A DNA stretch of 64,000 nt from Bin87 sp965220505 (lineage in GTDB: Bacteria; Chloroflexota; Dehalococcoidia; Lucifugimonadales; UBA3495). The notes under the pieces are model-generated. The model worked only from the letters and a program-made list of their open reading frames with translations. It was not told the DNA's origin and did no database searches. Numbering within the stretch: the stretch's first letter is position 1; every line of letters starts with the position of its first letter. The position numbers were made by a program, and so were the translations under genes. The DNA lies in the NCBI GenBank assembly GCA_965220505.1, contig CBDCQE010000001.1, forward strand, positions 1,736,001 to 1,800,000, given 5' to 3'. Below are positions 44,814 through 51,438 of the stretch, in pieces.

Positions 44814-45632
44814 TTATCCGCCAATACCTTCGATCCGGTACTCCACCGCGCCCCGGGGCGTCGTGATCGTCACTTCCTCCCCTGCGCTCCGTCCCATCAG
44901 GGCCTGTCCAATCGGCGATACCGTCGAAATCTTCCCGGCCGACACGTCCGCCTCGCGCACGTCCACCAGCGTAAACACCCGCTGCTGCTGAGATGCCACG
45001 TCGTGCAGCGTGACCCGCGAACCGATGGCGACCCGCTCCGTGTCGGCGTTCGCCGCGTCCACGATCTCCACGTTGGCCAGGTCGTTCTCCAATTGCCGGA
45101 TGCGGCGTTCGGTCAATTGCTGTTGCTCTCGGGCGGCATCCAACGGGGCGTTTTCCCGCACGTCGCCGTCGCTCCGAGCCAACCGGATTGCTTCACGTAT
45201 CTGCGGAACCTCTTCCCGCAGGCGCTGCAATTCGGCCTGCAACTCGGTATGACGCTCCTGGCTCAGCCGCGCGCTGGGTGTGCCGGCCGCCCGTGAGCCT
45301 GCTTCTCCGCTCTCGAAGCGCCGGCGGCTGCGGCGCGGCGCGGCGGCGTAGCGCGCCAGGCTGATCTCCGTCCAACCGCGCTTGTTGGCGAATGTGAGGA
45401 ACTTCTTTACCGGATCAAGCCTCGACGAGGGGTCTTCCACGTTCTCCGTGGTCCACTTGGCGTATTCGCCAACCTCTATAGCATGAAGCGTCGCTATCGC
45501 TTTCTCCTTGCCAATCCTGGCCTGAAAACGCAGCAATTCCTGTTGGCCCTGCAAAGCCTGCTTACTATCTTTTAGGTGTTCTACAAACCTGCTGATCGCT
45601 TCCGAAATCGAGAGGTGCTGGTCGTTGGTCAA
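44814..45632 (-). CDS. greA: GreA-type transcription elongation factor with N-terminal core-binding-like domain
   Basis: A 272-residue protein. The C-terminal part (about 120-272) is GreA: ELQAELQRLREEVPQIREAIRLARSDGDVRENAPLDAAREQQ coiled-coil with the acidic tip, then SPIGQALMGRSAGEEVTITTPRGAVEYRIEGI. The N-terminal 105 residues (SISEAISRFVEHL... GKEKAIATL... VEDPSSRLDPVKKFLTFANKRGW) look like the SAM-like core-binding domain of tyrosine recombinases. TTG 45632 has GGAGGG upstream. GreA rescues backtracked RNA polymerase; the extra domain's role is unknown. Confidence 0.8.
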   Translation of the reverse strand: MTNDQHLSISEAISRFVEHLKDSKQALQGQQELLRFQARIGKEKAIATLHAIEVGEYAKWTTENVEDPSSRLDPVKKFLTFANKRGWTEISLARYAAAPRRSRRRFESGEAGSRAAGTPSARLSQERHTELQAELQRLREEVPQIREAIRLARSDGDVRENAPLDAAREQQQLTERRIRQLENDLANVEIVDAANADTERVAIGSRVTLHDVASQQQRVFTLVDVREADVSAGKISTVSPIGQALMGRSAGEEVTITTPRGAVEYRIEGIGG

Positions 45633-45836
45633 CTGTTTATCCCTCCGGTTCTGGCATAGGCCGAGGCTGCAAACTCCGTTCAATATAGCATTTGGCCGGC
45701 AGCAGGGCAAACGCGAACATCTCCCCTGAATCATGCTCCCGATTGTCCAAGCGCCATCGCGCTCGTATGATGGCGCAAAGTTGCGCCAGCCGGCCTTTCA
45801 GGCCAACGCCATTGGCGCGATATCGCAGGTGCCCTT

Positions 45837-46439
45837 ATGACAACATCATCCCTCATCACCATCCCCGCGCGCCGCGGCCGGGCGGCCTTCCTGGAGCAAG
45901 GCCGGAGCGTGCGCGTGATCAACACTCACGGCCAGCAGGTTATCGACACCTGGGCCTTCGCCCGCCACGAACTGACCGAGTTCATGTCCATGGAGCACTC
46001 CCGTACCGCGTTGGCGCGCATCATGCCGCAGGTCGGACAGTCCATGGTTACGAACCGCCGCCGGCCGATCATTACGCTGGAGGAGGACACGTCAGGCGGG
46101 ATCCACGACACCCTGCTGGCGGCGTGCGACCGCTACCGGTACGAACTGCTGGGTTGCCGGGAATACCATGACAACTGCACGGATAACCTGGCCGCTGCTC
46201 TCGCGGAGCTCGGGCTGACCTCGCCGGAAACCCCCAGTCCGTGGAATTTGTTCATGAACATCCCGGTGGCTTCCGATGGCGGGGTCAGCTTTGAACCCCC
46301 GGTGTCCCGGCCGGGCGACCATCTGACTCTGCGGGCCGAGATGGATTGTGTGATCGCGTTCTCCGCCTGTCCCCAGGATATTGTTCCCATCAACGGCGTC
46401 GACTGCGTGCCCACGGAAGCGCACTTCCAGATCATCTAG
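45837..46439 (+). CDS. DUF1989 (urea carboxylase-associated) family protein
   Basis: A 200-residue protein: TIPARRGRAAFLEQGRSVRVINTHGQQVIDTWAFA, MSMEHSRTAL, DTSGGIHDTLLAACDRYRYELLG, DNLAAAL and the C-terminal GDHLTLRAEMDCVIAFSACPQDIVPING are family hallmarks. DUF1989 proteins are linked to urea carboxylase and amino-group metabolism in other bacteria; none of those genes is next to it here. Confidence 0.85.
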   Translation: MTTSSLITIPARRGRAAFLEQGRSVRVINTHGQQVIDTWAFARHELTEFMSMEHSRTALARIMPQVGQSMVTNRRRPIITLEEDTSGGIHDTLLAACDRYRYELLGCREYHDNCTDNLAAALAELGLTSPETPSPWNLFMNIPVASDGGVSFEPPVSRPGDHLTLRAEMDCVIAFSACPQDIVPINGVDCVPTEAHFQII

Positions 46440-46574
46440 CCGAGACGACTGTAATGACGGACCAATCTTGAAAGGCCCCGCTGGTCAGTTGATGACCGCG
46501 CCGCGTTGCGGCCGCCCGCCGGCCCTATGCTATGCTACCGAAACTGAACCCCAGCAAACACGGAGGCTGCTGCC

Positions 46575-47540
46575 ATGAAAGCCATCCAGATCACCGAATA
46601 CGGCGGACCCGAGGTGATGCAATACGTCGACCTGCCGGACCCGAGCCCGGGCCCCGATCAGGCCGTGGTCGACATCCAGGCGGTCGGGGTCAACTTCACC
46701 GACATCTACAGCCGCATGGGCGTGAACCCGCCCGGGCTTCCCTGGGTCGCCGGCGTTGAGGGAGCGGGCGTGGTGCGCGAAGTCGGTTCCGGAGTCACCA
46801 ACGTCGCCGCCGGAGATACGGTCGCCTATTGCAGCCACCCCGGTTCCTACGCGGAGCAGGCCCTGGTCCCCGCGTGGCGGCTGATCAAGATGCCCGAGGG
46901 CCTTTCCGCCCGCGACGGCGCCGCTGCCATGCTCCAGGGAATGACCGCCCACTACCTGTGCTACGACACCTACCGCGTCCAGCCCGGGGACCGGGTGCTG
47001 GTCCATTCCGGGGCCGGCGGCGTGGGTCTCCTGCTCATCCAGATGTGCAAGGCTCTCGGCGCCTATGTCTACTCCACCGTGTCCACCGAGGCCAAGGCCG
47101 AGCTTGCCCGAGGAGCCGGGGCGGACCACGTCATCCTGTACACGCAAACCGACTTTGCGGCTGAAATCGCCGATGCCACCGACGGCGCCGGGCTGCAGGT
47201 TGTCTACGACGCGGTGGGCAAGGACACCTTTGATCGCAGCATCGCCTGCCTCGCCCCCCGCGGCTACATGGTGCTCTATGGCCAGGCCAGCGGGCCCGTC
47301 GAATCGATGGACCCACGTATACTGGGCAATGGCTCCAAGTTCCTGACCCGGCCCGGATTGGGTGACTACACCGCCAACCGCGAGGAGCTGGAAAAGCGGG
47401 CCGGCGCCGTGCTCGGATGGGTCCAGTCCGGCGAGCTCAACCTCCGGGTGGAACACCTCTTCCCCCTGTCCGACGCCCCGGAGGCCCACCGTCAGTTGGC
47501 CGGTCGCGCCACCACCGGCAAGATCATCCTCACGCCTTAG
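46575..47540 (+). CDS. Zinc-independent quinone oxidoreductase / MDR family
   Basis: A 321-residue medium-chain dehydrogenase: GVNFTDIYSRMGV, VLVHSGAGGVGLLLIQMCKALGA (NADPH-binding loop), and the C-terminal HRQLAGRATTGKIILTP. The zinc-ligand Cys/His set is absent, as in the NADPH:quinone oxidoreductases. Cytoplasmic; reduces quinones or enones. Confidence 0.9.
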   Translation: MKAIQITEYGGPEVMQYVDLPDPSPGPDQAVVDIQAVGVNFTDIYSRMGVNPPGLPWVAGVEGAGVVREVGSGVTNVAAGDTVAYCSHPGSYAEQALVPAWRLIKMPEGLSARDGAAAMLQGMTAHYLCYDTYRVQPGDRVLVHSGAGGVGLLLIQMCKALGAYVYSTVSTEAKAELARGAGADHVILYTQTDFAAEIADATDGAGLQVVYDAVGKDTFDRSIACLAPRGYMVLYGQASGPVESMDPRILGNGSKFLTRPGLGDYTANREELEKRAGAVLGWVQSGELNLRVEHLFPLSDAPEAHRQLAGRATTGKIILTP

Positions 47541-47579
47541 CGGTTGCGCTCTGCCGTCGCGGGTCGAGCCCATCCAGCG

Positions 47580-48023
47580 ATGCTACCCACGCAATCACCG
47601 TCATCGTGGCCCGCTCCCAAAGGCGTTCTTCTGAGCGACCTGGAGTGGGTCCAGGACGTTGCTGACAAATATCGCCTGGACGGGCTGGAAATACCGGCCG
47701 GGTCGGTGGTGCTGGAACGCATCTCCGCCACCGGGGGCAGGTGTTTCTGCTACCCCGACGGCTCATGGCTGATCGGCCTTTCTCATCCCCGATTGCAGCG
47801 TTCGGGCCGAGACGGAATCGAAGGCATCCTGGCGCACGAATTGCTGCACGCGTGGCTCTGGTCCCGGCACCGCTACCAAGGACACGGCGCGGTGTTTGAG
47901 GCTCACGCCTCGGTTCGCGGCATCCCGCGATGGTGTTCGGCGTTCTGGGAGGTGCGCCGCCAGGGCCCGCAGCAGTTGGTGCTGTTCGACACCTGGCCGC
48001 CTGCGCCGGCTACGGGGCCGTGA
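47580..48023 (+). CDS. SprT-like zinc metalloprotease
   Basis: A 147-residue protein with 'GIEGILAHELLHAWLWSRHRYQGHGAVF', the HExxH zinc motif with a downstream His as third ligand. Resembles the SprT/Spartan group of DNA-protein-crosslink proteases but lacks a clear zinc ribbon. The start at ATG 47580 is preferred over 47544. Follows the quinone oxidoreductase by 39 bases. Confidence 0.7.
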   Translation: MLPTQSPSSWPAPKGVLLSDLEWVQDVADKYRLDGLEIPAGSVVLERISATGGRCFCYPDGSWLIGLSHPRLQRSGRDGIEGILAHELLHAWLWSRHRYQGHGAVFEAHASVRGIPRWCSAFWEVRRQGPQQLVLFDTWPPAPATGP

Positions 48024-48151
48024 TGCCATTCCCGGTTTTCGGCATGGTTTCACTTCAACGCAACCTCCCGATAATAAATCAAACGTTGCGACGCGCCAAA
48101 ACGTGCTTTTCTACGAGTTTTTGCGAAAATTACTCAAAATTGGCCTCTGAT

Positions 48152-48180
48152 TTGACATCGGGCACTGGTGCGGCTACACT
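48152..48180 (+). promoter_or_regulatory. Strong sigma-70-type promoter of the panD leader
   Basis: TTGACA (48152-48157), 17-base spacer, TACACT (48175-48180); transcription would begin near 48187, about 450 bases upstream of panD. The exact -35 and ideal spacing make this one of the clearest promoters in the window. The preceding 100 bases are AT-rich. Confidence 0.75.
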
Positions 48181-48186
48181 GCGGAC

Positions 48187-48635
48187 AGTTAAACGCAGGT
48201 CTGCACACCCATCAACCTGCCCTTAAACAAGGAGGCCATATGAGTGCAGCCGCGCTTTCAGCGCACCGACAACTGTCGGAACCGTACTCTATGCAGTCCC
48301 GCCAAAAGCGGGACCAGTGCAACGGCACTTTGCTTTTTGGGAGCGGCCGTCCAAGCGTGGATGACACCATCCGCGGGCGTGCCAAGCACCAACTGCCCTG
48401 CGAGCCTTAGCTGCTCGCAGCCCAAAACGGGCGGCGGAAGTAGCGTTCCGCCACACGCCCAACCATTCGGGTTTTCGCCGCAACGCCGGCTGAATGTCGG
48501 CGCATATTTACCTGCGCCCATTCGCACCTGAGCCCTTCCGGTCTCAAACCCGGCCGCGACGGCAAACCGGGCCAAACCCAGGCCGAAAATCTACCATTGC
48601 CAAACAACTTTGGCCATCAAAGACGAGGAGCAAAT
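48187..48635 (+). ncRNA. Long hairpin-rich leader or non-coding RNA upstream of panD
   Basis: From the promoter to panD the sequence is a chain of short stems: 48195-48220 (6 bp), 48252-48264, 48266-48279 (5 bp), 48296-48314 (7 bp, CAAAA loop), 48317-48328, 48359-48372 (5 bp), 48398-48420 (7 bp), 48429-48460 (7 bp plus an outer 4-bp GGGC/GCCC), 48484-48502 or 48499-48518 (alternative), 48538-48553, and 48570-48584. Several loops contain A-rich CAAA or AACN. Stems this regular and this dense are not expected of coding DNA, and no known RNA family was recognised. It may regulate panD or be an independent RNA. Confidence 0.55.
48240..48410 (+). CDS. Small ORF within the panD leader (doubtful)
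   Basis: A 56-codon frame beginning behind AAGGAGG, with ideal spacing (AAGGAGGCCATATG). It is a Ser/Arg/Gln-rich peptide (SAAALSAHRQL... MQSRQKRDQCN) of no recognised family. The frame is full of perfect hairpins, and its stop falls in the loop of the 48398-48420 stem. Either a leader peptide or a chance frame in an RNA gene; the good ribosome site is the only argument for translation. Confidence 0.3.
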   Translation: MSAAALSAHRQLSEPYSMQSRQKRDQCNGTLLFGSGRPSVDDTIRGRAKHQLPCEP

Positions 48636-49025
48636 ATGAGAGAAGTCCTTAGGTCCAAAATCCATCGCTGTTGGGTAACCAGCGCCAACCTGGGATACGT
48701 GGGAAGCATCCTGATCGACCGTGACCTCATGGAACAGACGGATATCATCGCGTTCGAGAAGGTCCAGGTGCTGAACATCAACAACGGTGCCCGTTGGGAA
48801 ACCTACGCCCTGCCGGCCGAGCGCGGCAGCGGCACCATCGCCGTCCAGGGCGCGGCCGCCCGGCTGTGCCAGGAGCGCGACTGCCTCATAATCCTCGCTT
48901 TTGAGGTCACCGACGAGCCCGTCGATCCTCGGATGATGTTGGTCGACGAGAACAACAAATTCCTCGAGTGGATCGAAGGTTCAATGTATGCTGAACCTCA
49001 GCCGGAGCCCGTCGCGCTTTTCTGA
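48636..49025 (+). CDS. panD: Aspartate 1-decarboxylase proenzyme
   Basis: A 129-residue PanD, which self-cleaves at Gly23-Ser24 (YVGSI) to give the pyruvoyl cofactor and converts aspartate to beta-alanine for pantothenate. The MREVLRSKIHR start, NINNGARWETYALPAERGSGTIAVQGAAARL core are typical. The residues after the catalytic core (EGSMYAEPQPEPVALF) are the usual variable tail. Start ATG 48636 behind GAGGAG. panB and panC are not here. Confidence 0.95.
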   Translation: MREVLRSKIHRCWVTSANLGYVGSILIDRDLMEQTDIIAFEKVQVLNINNGARWETYALPAERGSGTIAVQGAAARLCQERDCLIILAFEVTDEPVDPRMMLVDENNKFLEWIEGSMYAEPQPEPVALF

Positions 49026-49338
49026 GCGCGAGACGCAAAAGTACTGCGAAGCTGAGGACGCCCTCTACCGTTCCTTCTGGGACGCGGAGGGCTCCTCGTA
49101 CCGGGGAGTGTTCGACGATCCCGAAGAGCCGGGCCCCGGCTCGATCCTTCGGGACGGTTTTCTACGAGCGTGCTCCCGCCCGAATGCCATCATGCTGGAG
49201 AACTCCGGCATTGATGGCACGGTTTGGGCACTGAGCTCGGGCCGCGACAACGGCAACACCGCCCAGTGGCGGTGTCGTTCCACGGTCGCCCACGTCACTG
49301 GTTTCGACCGCAGCATGGCAAATGCCGCGCGCGACTAA
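48988..49338 (+). pseudogene. Decayed methyltransferase paralogue overlapping the panD 3' end
   Basis: From 49015 the frame reads RFSERETQKYCEAEDALYRSFWDAEGSS..., clearly homologous to the intact methyltransferase at 49564 (RFSEQETEEYYDAEDVIYRSIWDADGSV). It keeps the N-terminal helices but the SAM-binding motif LDVGCGNG has become WALSSGRDN and the frame ends at 49338, so about 160 C-terminal residues are missing. A nonfunctional remnant of a tandem duplication; the first ten codons overlap the end of panD. Confidence 0.75.
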
Positions 49339-49365
49339 GAATTGGGTTGGTCCCAATACCTCTGC

Positions 49366-49528
49366 GTCACGTAACAGGGCCTTTTCAAAGTCCCGGTTGG
49401 AGGTCTTTCACCCCGAACCGTCATTCCGGCGAAAGCCGGAATCCAGAACATTCTGAACACAATAACCGCTTGGATTCCCGCTTGCTCAGGAATGACGGAT
49501 TAACTTTGAAAAGACCCTAGTCACGTAA
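49366..49528. mobile_element. 145-bp MITE-like element with 9-bp target duplication
   Basis: GTCACGTAA occurs at 49366-49374 and again at 49520-49528, flanking a segment 49375-49519 with terminal inverted repeats: AGGGCCTTTTCAAAGT (49376-49391) and its near-complement ending AGGGTCTTTTCAAAGT (read on the other strand from 49518; 15 of 16 bases). Inside lie an inverted pair of the CGTCATTCCGGC hairpins (49419-49446 and 49472-49497). No transposase is present, so this would be a nonautonomous miniature transposon moved in trans. Confidence 0.75.
49419..49497. repeat. Inverted pair of REP-like palindromes inside the MITE
   Basis: Left copy CGTCATTCCGGC-GAAA-GCCGGAATCCAG (49419-49446); right copy inverted and diverged, TTGGATTCCCGC-TTGCTC-AGGAATGACGG (49470-49498). 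Same palindrome family as at 2829, 3819 and 39623, here embedded between the MITE's terminal repeats. Confidence 0.75.
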
Positions 49529-49563
49529 ACGCACCACTACTGAATTCACGAAAGGAGCTGTAT

Positions 49564-50415
49564 ATGGTAACCGGGCACCGGTTTTCGGAACAGGAGACGG
49601 AGGAGTACTACGACGCCGAAGATGTGATCTACCGTTCCATCTGGGACGCCGACGGCAGCGTCCATTGGGGAGTCTTCGATGGCGAGCCCAAGGGCCAGGA
49701 TCACATCCGTGAAGAATTCCTTTCCGCCGGCATCCGCCTCAACGAGTTGATGGTGGAATACGCCGGGATCGATGCGAATTCCCGGGTGCTGGACGTCGGC
49801 TGCGGCAACGGCACCAACGTGATCTGGGTGTCCCGCAACACCGGCGCCAACGCGACCGGCATCGACCTCAGCGGCGTGCGCATTGCCAACGCCGTCGCCT
49901 CCATGGAACGGGTACCGGAACTTGCCGGCAAAATAGCGTTTGAAAAAGCGTCGGCCACTGAACTCCCGTTCGCCGAGGGTGCCTTCACCCACGTCTGGAG
50001 CCAGGCCACCATTTACCATGTCCCCGATAAGATCAAGGTGCTGGAGGAGGCGTACCGCGTCCTCGAGCCCGGCGGGCAGTTCATCTTCGACGATCTGACC
50101 AAGCCGACCCCGGACATCAGCGAATCAGCCCGCCAGTTCGTCTACGATCGGCTGCTCTTCGACACCGATTTCAGCTTCTATTCGTACATCGGCGCCCTTC
50201 GAGAGACCGGCTTCAAGGTGTTGCAGGCCCGCGACCTGTCGGCCCACCTGGCCCGCAGCTATACCTACCTGTCCAGGCTGGCCTCAATTGCGGAGGGTCC
50301 GGAGGGATACCAGGACCGCTTCGACTACCTGACCGATGCCTACATGAAGACGGTCGACGCCATCAACAACGACGAGCTCGGATGGGCGCAGTATCTGTGC
50401 ATCAAGCCGGCCTAG
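49564..50415 (+). CDS. Class I SAM-dependent methyltransferase
   Basis: A 283-residue Rossmann methyltransferase; motif I VLDVGCGNGTNV near residue 75, motif II GIDLSGVRI (acidic Asp), and post-I 'VEDP'-type FAEGAFTHVWSQATI. The N-terminal 70 residues are helical and shared with the decayed copy upstream. Substrate unknown; the arrangement resembles small-molecule methyltransferases. GAAAGGAG precedes ATG 49564. Confidence 0.88.
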   Translation: MVTGHRFSEQETEEYYDAEDVIYRSIWDADGSVHWGVFDGEPKGQDHIREEFLSAGIRLNELMVEYAGIDANSRVLDVGCGNGTNVIWVSRNTGANATGIDLSGVRIANAVASMERVPELAGKIAFEKASATELPFAEGAFTHVWSQATIYHVPDKIKVLEEAYRVLEPGGQFIFDDLTKPTPDISESARQFVYDRLLFDTDFSFYSYIGALRETGFKVLQARDLSAHLARSYTYLSRLASIAEGPEGYQDRFDYLTDAYMKTVDAINNDELGWAQYLCIKPA

Positions 50416-50444
50416 TCCCATCCCCAACAGCGGAGCTGAAACCC

Positions 50445-51089
50445 ATGCCTGAATCGGGAAGCATCAATCCGGACGAGAGAGTCCAGTGGGTCTATTCGTC
50501 CACCACCAACGACGAGTTGGCTGAGCGTTACGACCAGTGGGCCCGAGAGTACGACGACGACCTCGAAAACACCTTCGTTTGGCTCGCGCCGATACGGGGC
50601 GCCGAGACCCTCGCTGAGCACGTCGCCCGGGACGCGAAGATACTGGACGCCGGCGCCGGCACCGGCCTGGTCGGCGTGGAGCTGCAGCGGTTGGGCTACG
50701 GCGACATCTGCGCCATGGACCTTTCCGAGGGAATGCTGGACGAAGCTCGTTCCAAGGGCTGCTACAACGATTTCCGCCAGATGGCTTTGGGTGATCACCT
50801 GGATTTCGACTCGGACGCCTATGACGCGGTCATCAGCATCGGCGTTTTCACCCCCGGCCACGCTCCACCCAATTCCTTCGTGGAGTTGTGCCGCGTCACC
50901 AGGCCCGGGGGGCACATCGTCTTCAGCATGCGCCCGGACACCCACGTCGAGCTGGGCTTCAAAGATCAGCAGGACGCCCTGGTGGAAAGCGGCGCCTGGT
51001 CCCTGGTCGGCGTCACCGAGCCCTTCCAGCCCCTGCCCAAGGGCGAACCGGAAGTGATGCACCAGATCTGGGTCTACCAAGTGAACTGA
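50445..51089 (+). CDS. Class I SAM-dependent methyltransferase
   Basis: A 214-residue methyltransferase: YDQWAREYDDDLENTF, ILDAGAGTGLVGVELQRLGY (motif I near residue 67), AMDLSEGMLDEARSKG (motif II), and 'DHLDFDSDAYDAVISIGVFTPGHAP'. Only weakly similar to the 49564 gene, so a separate family member, 29 bases downstream. Both are followed by a GAGGGGCG hairpin at 51118, the end of the transcription unit. Confidence 0.85.
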   Translation: MPESGSINPDERVQWVYSSTTNDELAERYDQWAREYDDDLENTFVWLAPIRGAETLAEHVARDAKILDAGAGTGLVGVELQRLGYGDICAMDLSEGMLDEARSKGCYNDFRQMALGDHLDFDSDAYDAVISIGVFTPGHAPPNSFVELCRVTRPGGHIVFSMRPDTHVELGFKDQQDALVESGAWSLVGVTEPFQPLPKGEPEVMHQIWVYQVN

Positions 51090-51117
51090 TCCGATGTCAT
51101 CGCAAGTACGACATGTC

Positions 51118-51143
51118 GAGGGGCGGCCGTTCGGTCGCCCCTC
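51118..51143. terminator. Terminator hairpin after the methyltransferase pair (AGGGGCG family)
   Basis: GAGGGGCGGCC (51118-51128) pairs with the GGTCGCCCCTC arm (51133-51143), an 11-bp stem with one G-U pair and a GTTC loop, followed by TTTACTG. Lies 29 bases after the last stop. Confidence 0.7.
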
Positions 51144-51190
51144 TTTACTGTCTCATCAACCGGCGCGTTACGGCGTAACGAAACCGCGGC

Positions 51191-51219
51191 TTGACCGTCT
51201 GTTCGCACCGTGATATTCT
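51191..51219 (+). promoter_or_regulatory. Promoter upstream of the TPP riboswitch
   Basis: TTGACC (51191-51196), 17-base spacer, TATTCT (51214-51219). Transcription would start near 51226, just before the riboswitch begins at about 51243. Confidence 0.6.
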
Positions 51220-51242
51220 CGCGCCATAAAATCGAATAGGTT

Positions 51243-51342
51243 TCTGGCGGGAGCTTGGTTATGCCAGGCTGAGAGGGCGGCCGAAAAAAGCCGCCGACCG
51301 TAGCACCTGATCCGGGTAATGCCGGCGTAGGAAGTTGGAATC
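51243..51342 (+). promoter_or_regulatory. TPP (thiamin pyrophosphate) riboswitch
   Basis: The conserved core CTGAGAGGG (51269-51277) and the matching ACCTGATCCGGGTAATGCCGGCGTAGG (51305-51331) are the two halves of the THI element, with the pyrimidine-sensing and pyrophosphate-sensing helices formed around them. It precedes a rho-independent terminator and the SSS transporter gene, and thiC follows that gene, so ligand binding probably stops transcription at the terminator. Confidence 0.95.
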
Positions 51343-51354
51343 ATCTTTTACGTG

Positions 51355-51390
51355 CCGCCAGAGTTTTAGAGCCTGGCGGTTTTTCGTTTT
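51355..51390 (+). terminator. Intrinsic terminator of the TPP riboswitch
   Basis: CCGCCAG (51355-51361) pairs with CTGGCGG (51373-51379), followed by TTTTTCGTTTT. The stem sits 13 bases after the aptamer, ahead of the transporter start, a typical riboswitch expression platform. Confidence 0.85.
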
Positions 51391-51438
51391 AACGCGACCG
51401 CCTCCGTTCACCCATTCGAAGCAACCGGGAGGTTGGTT

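Noticed and set aside
48187..48635. tmRNA, RNase P RNA, SRP RNA or a pan motif in the panD leader
   Set aside because: None of the conserved elements (tRNA-like ends, GAGGAAAGTCC, GGAAGGG tetraloop helix) could be found, and the size is far above the short pan motif, so it is reported only as an unclassified structured region.
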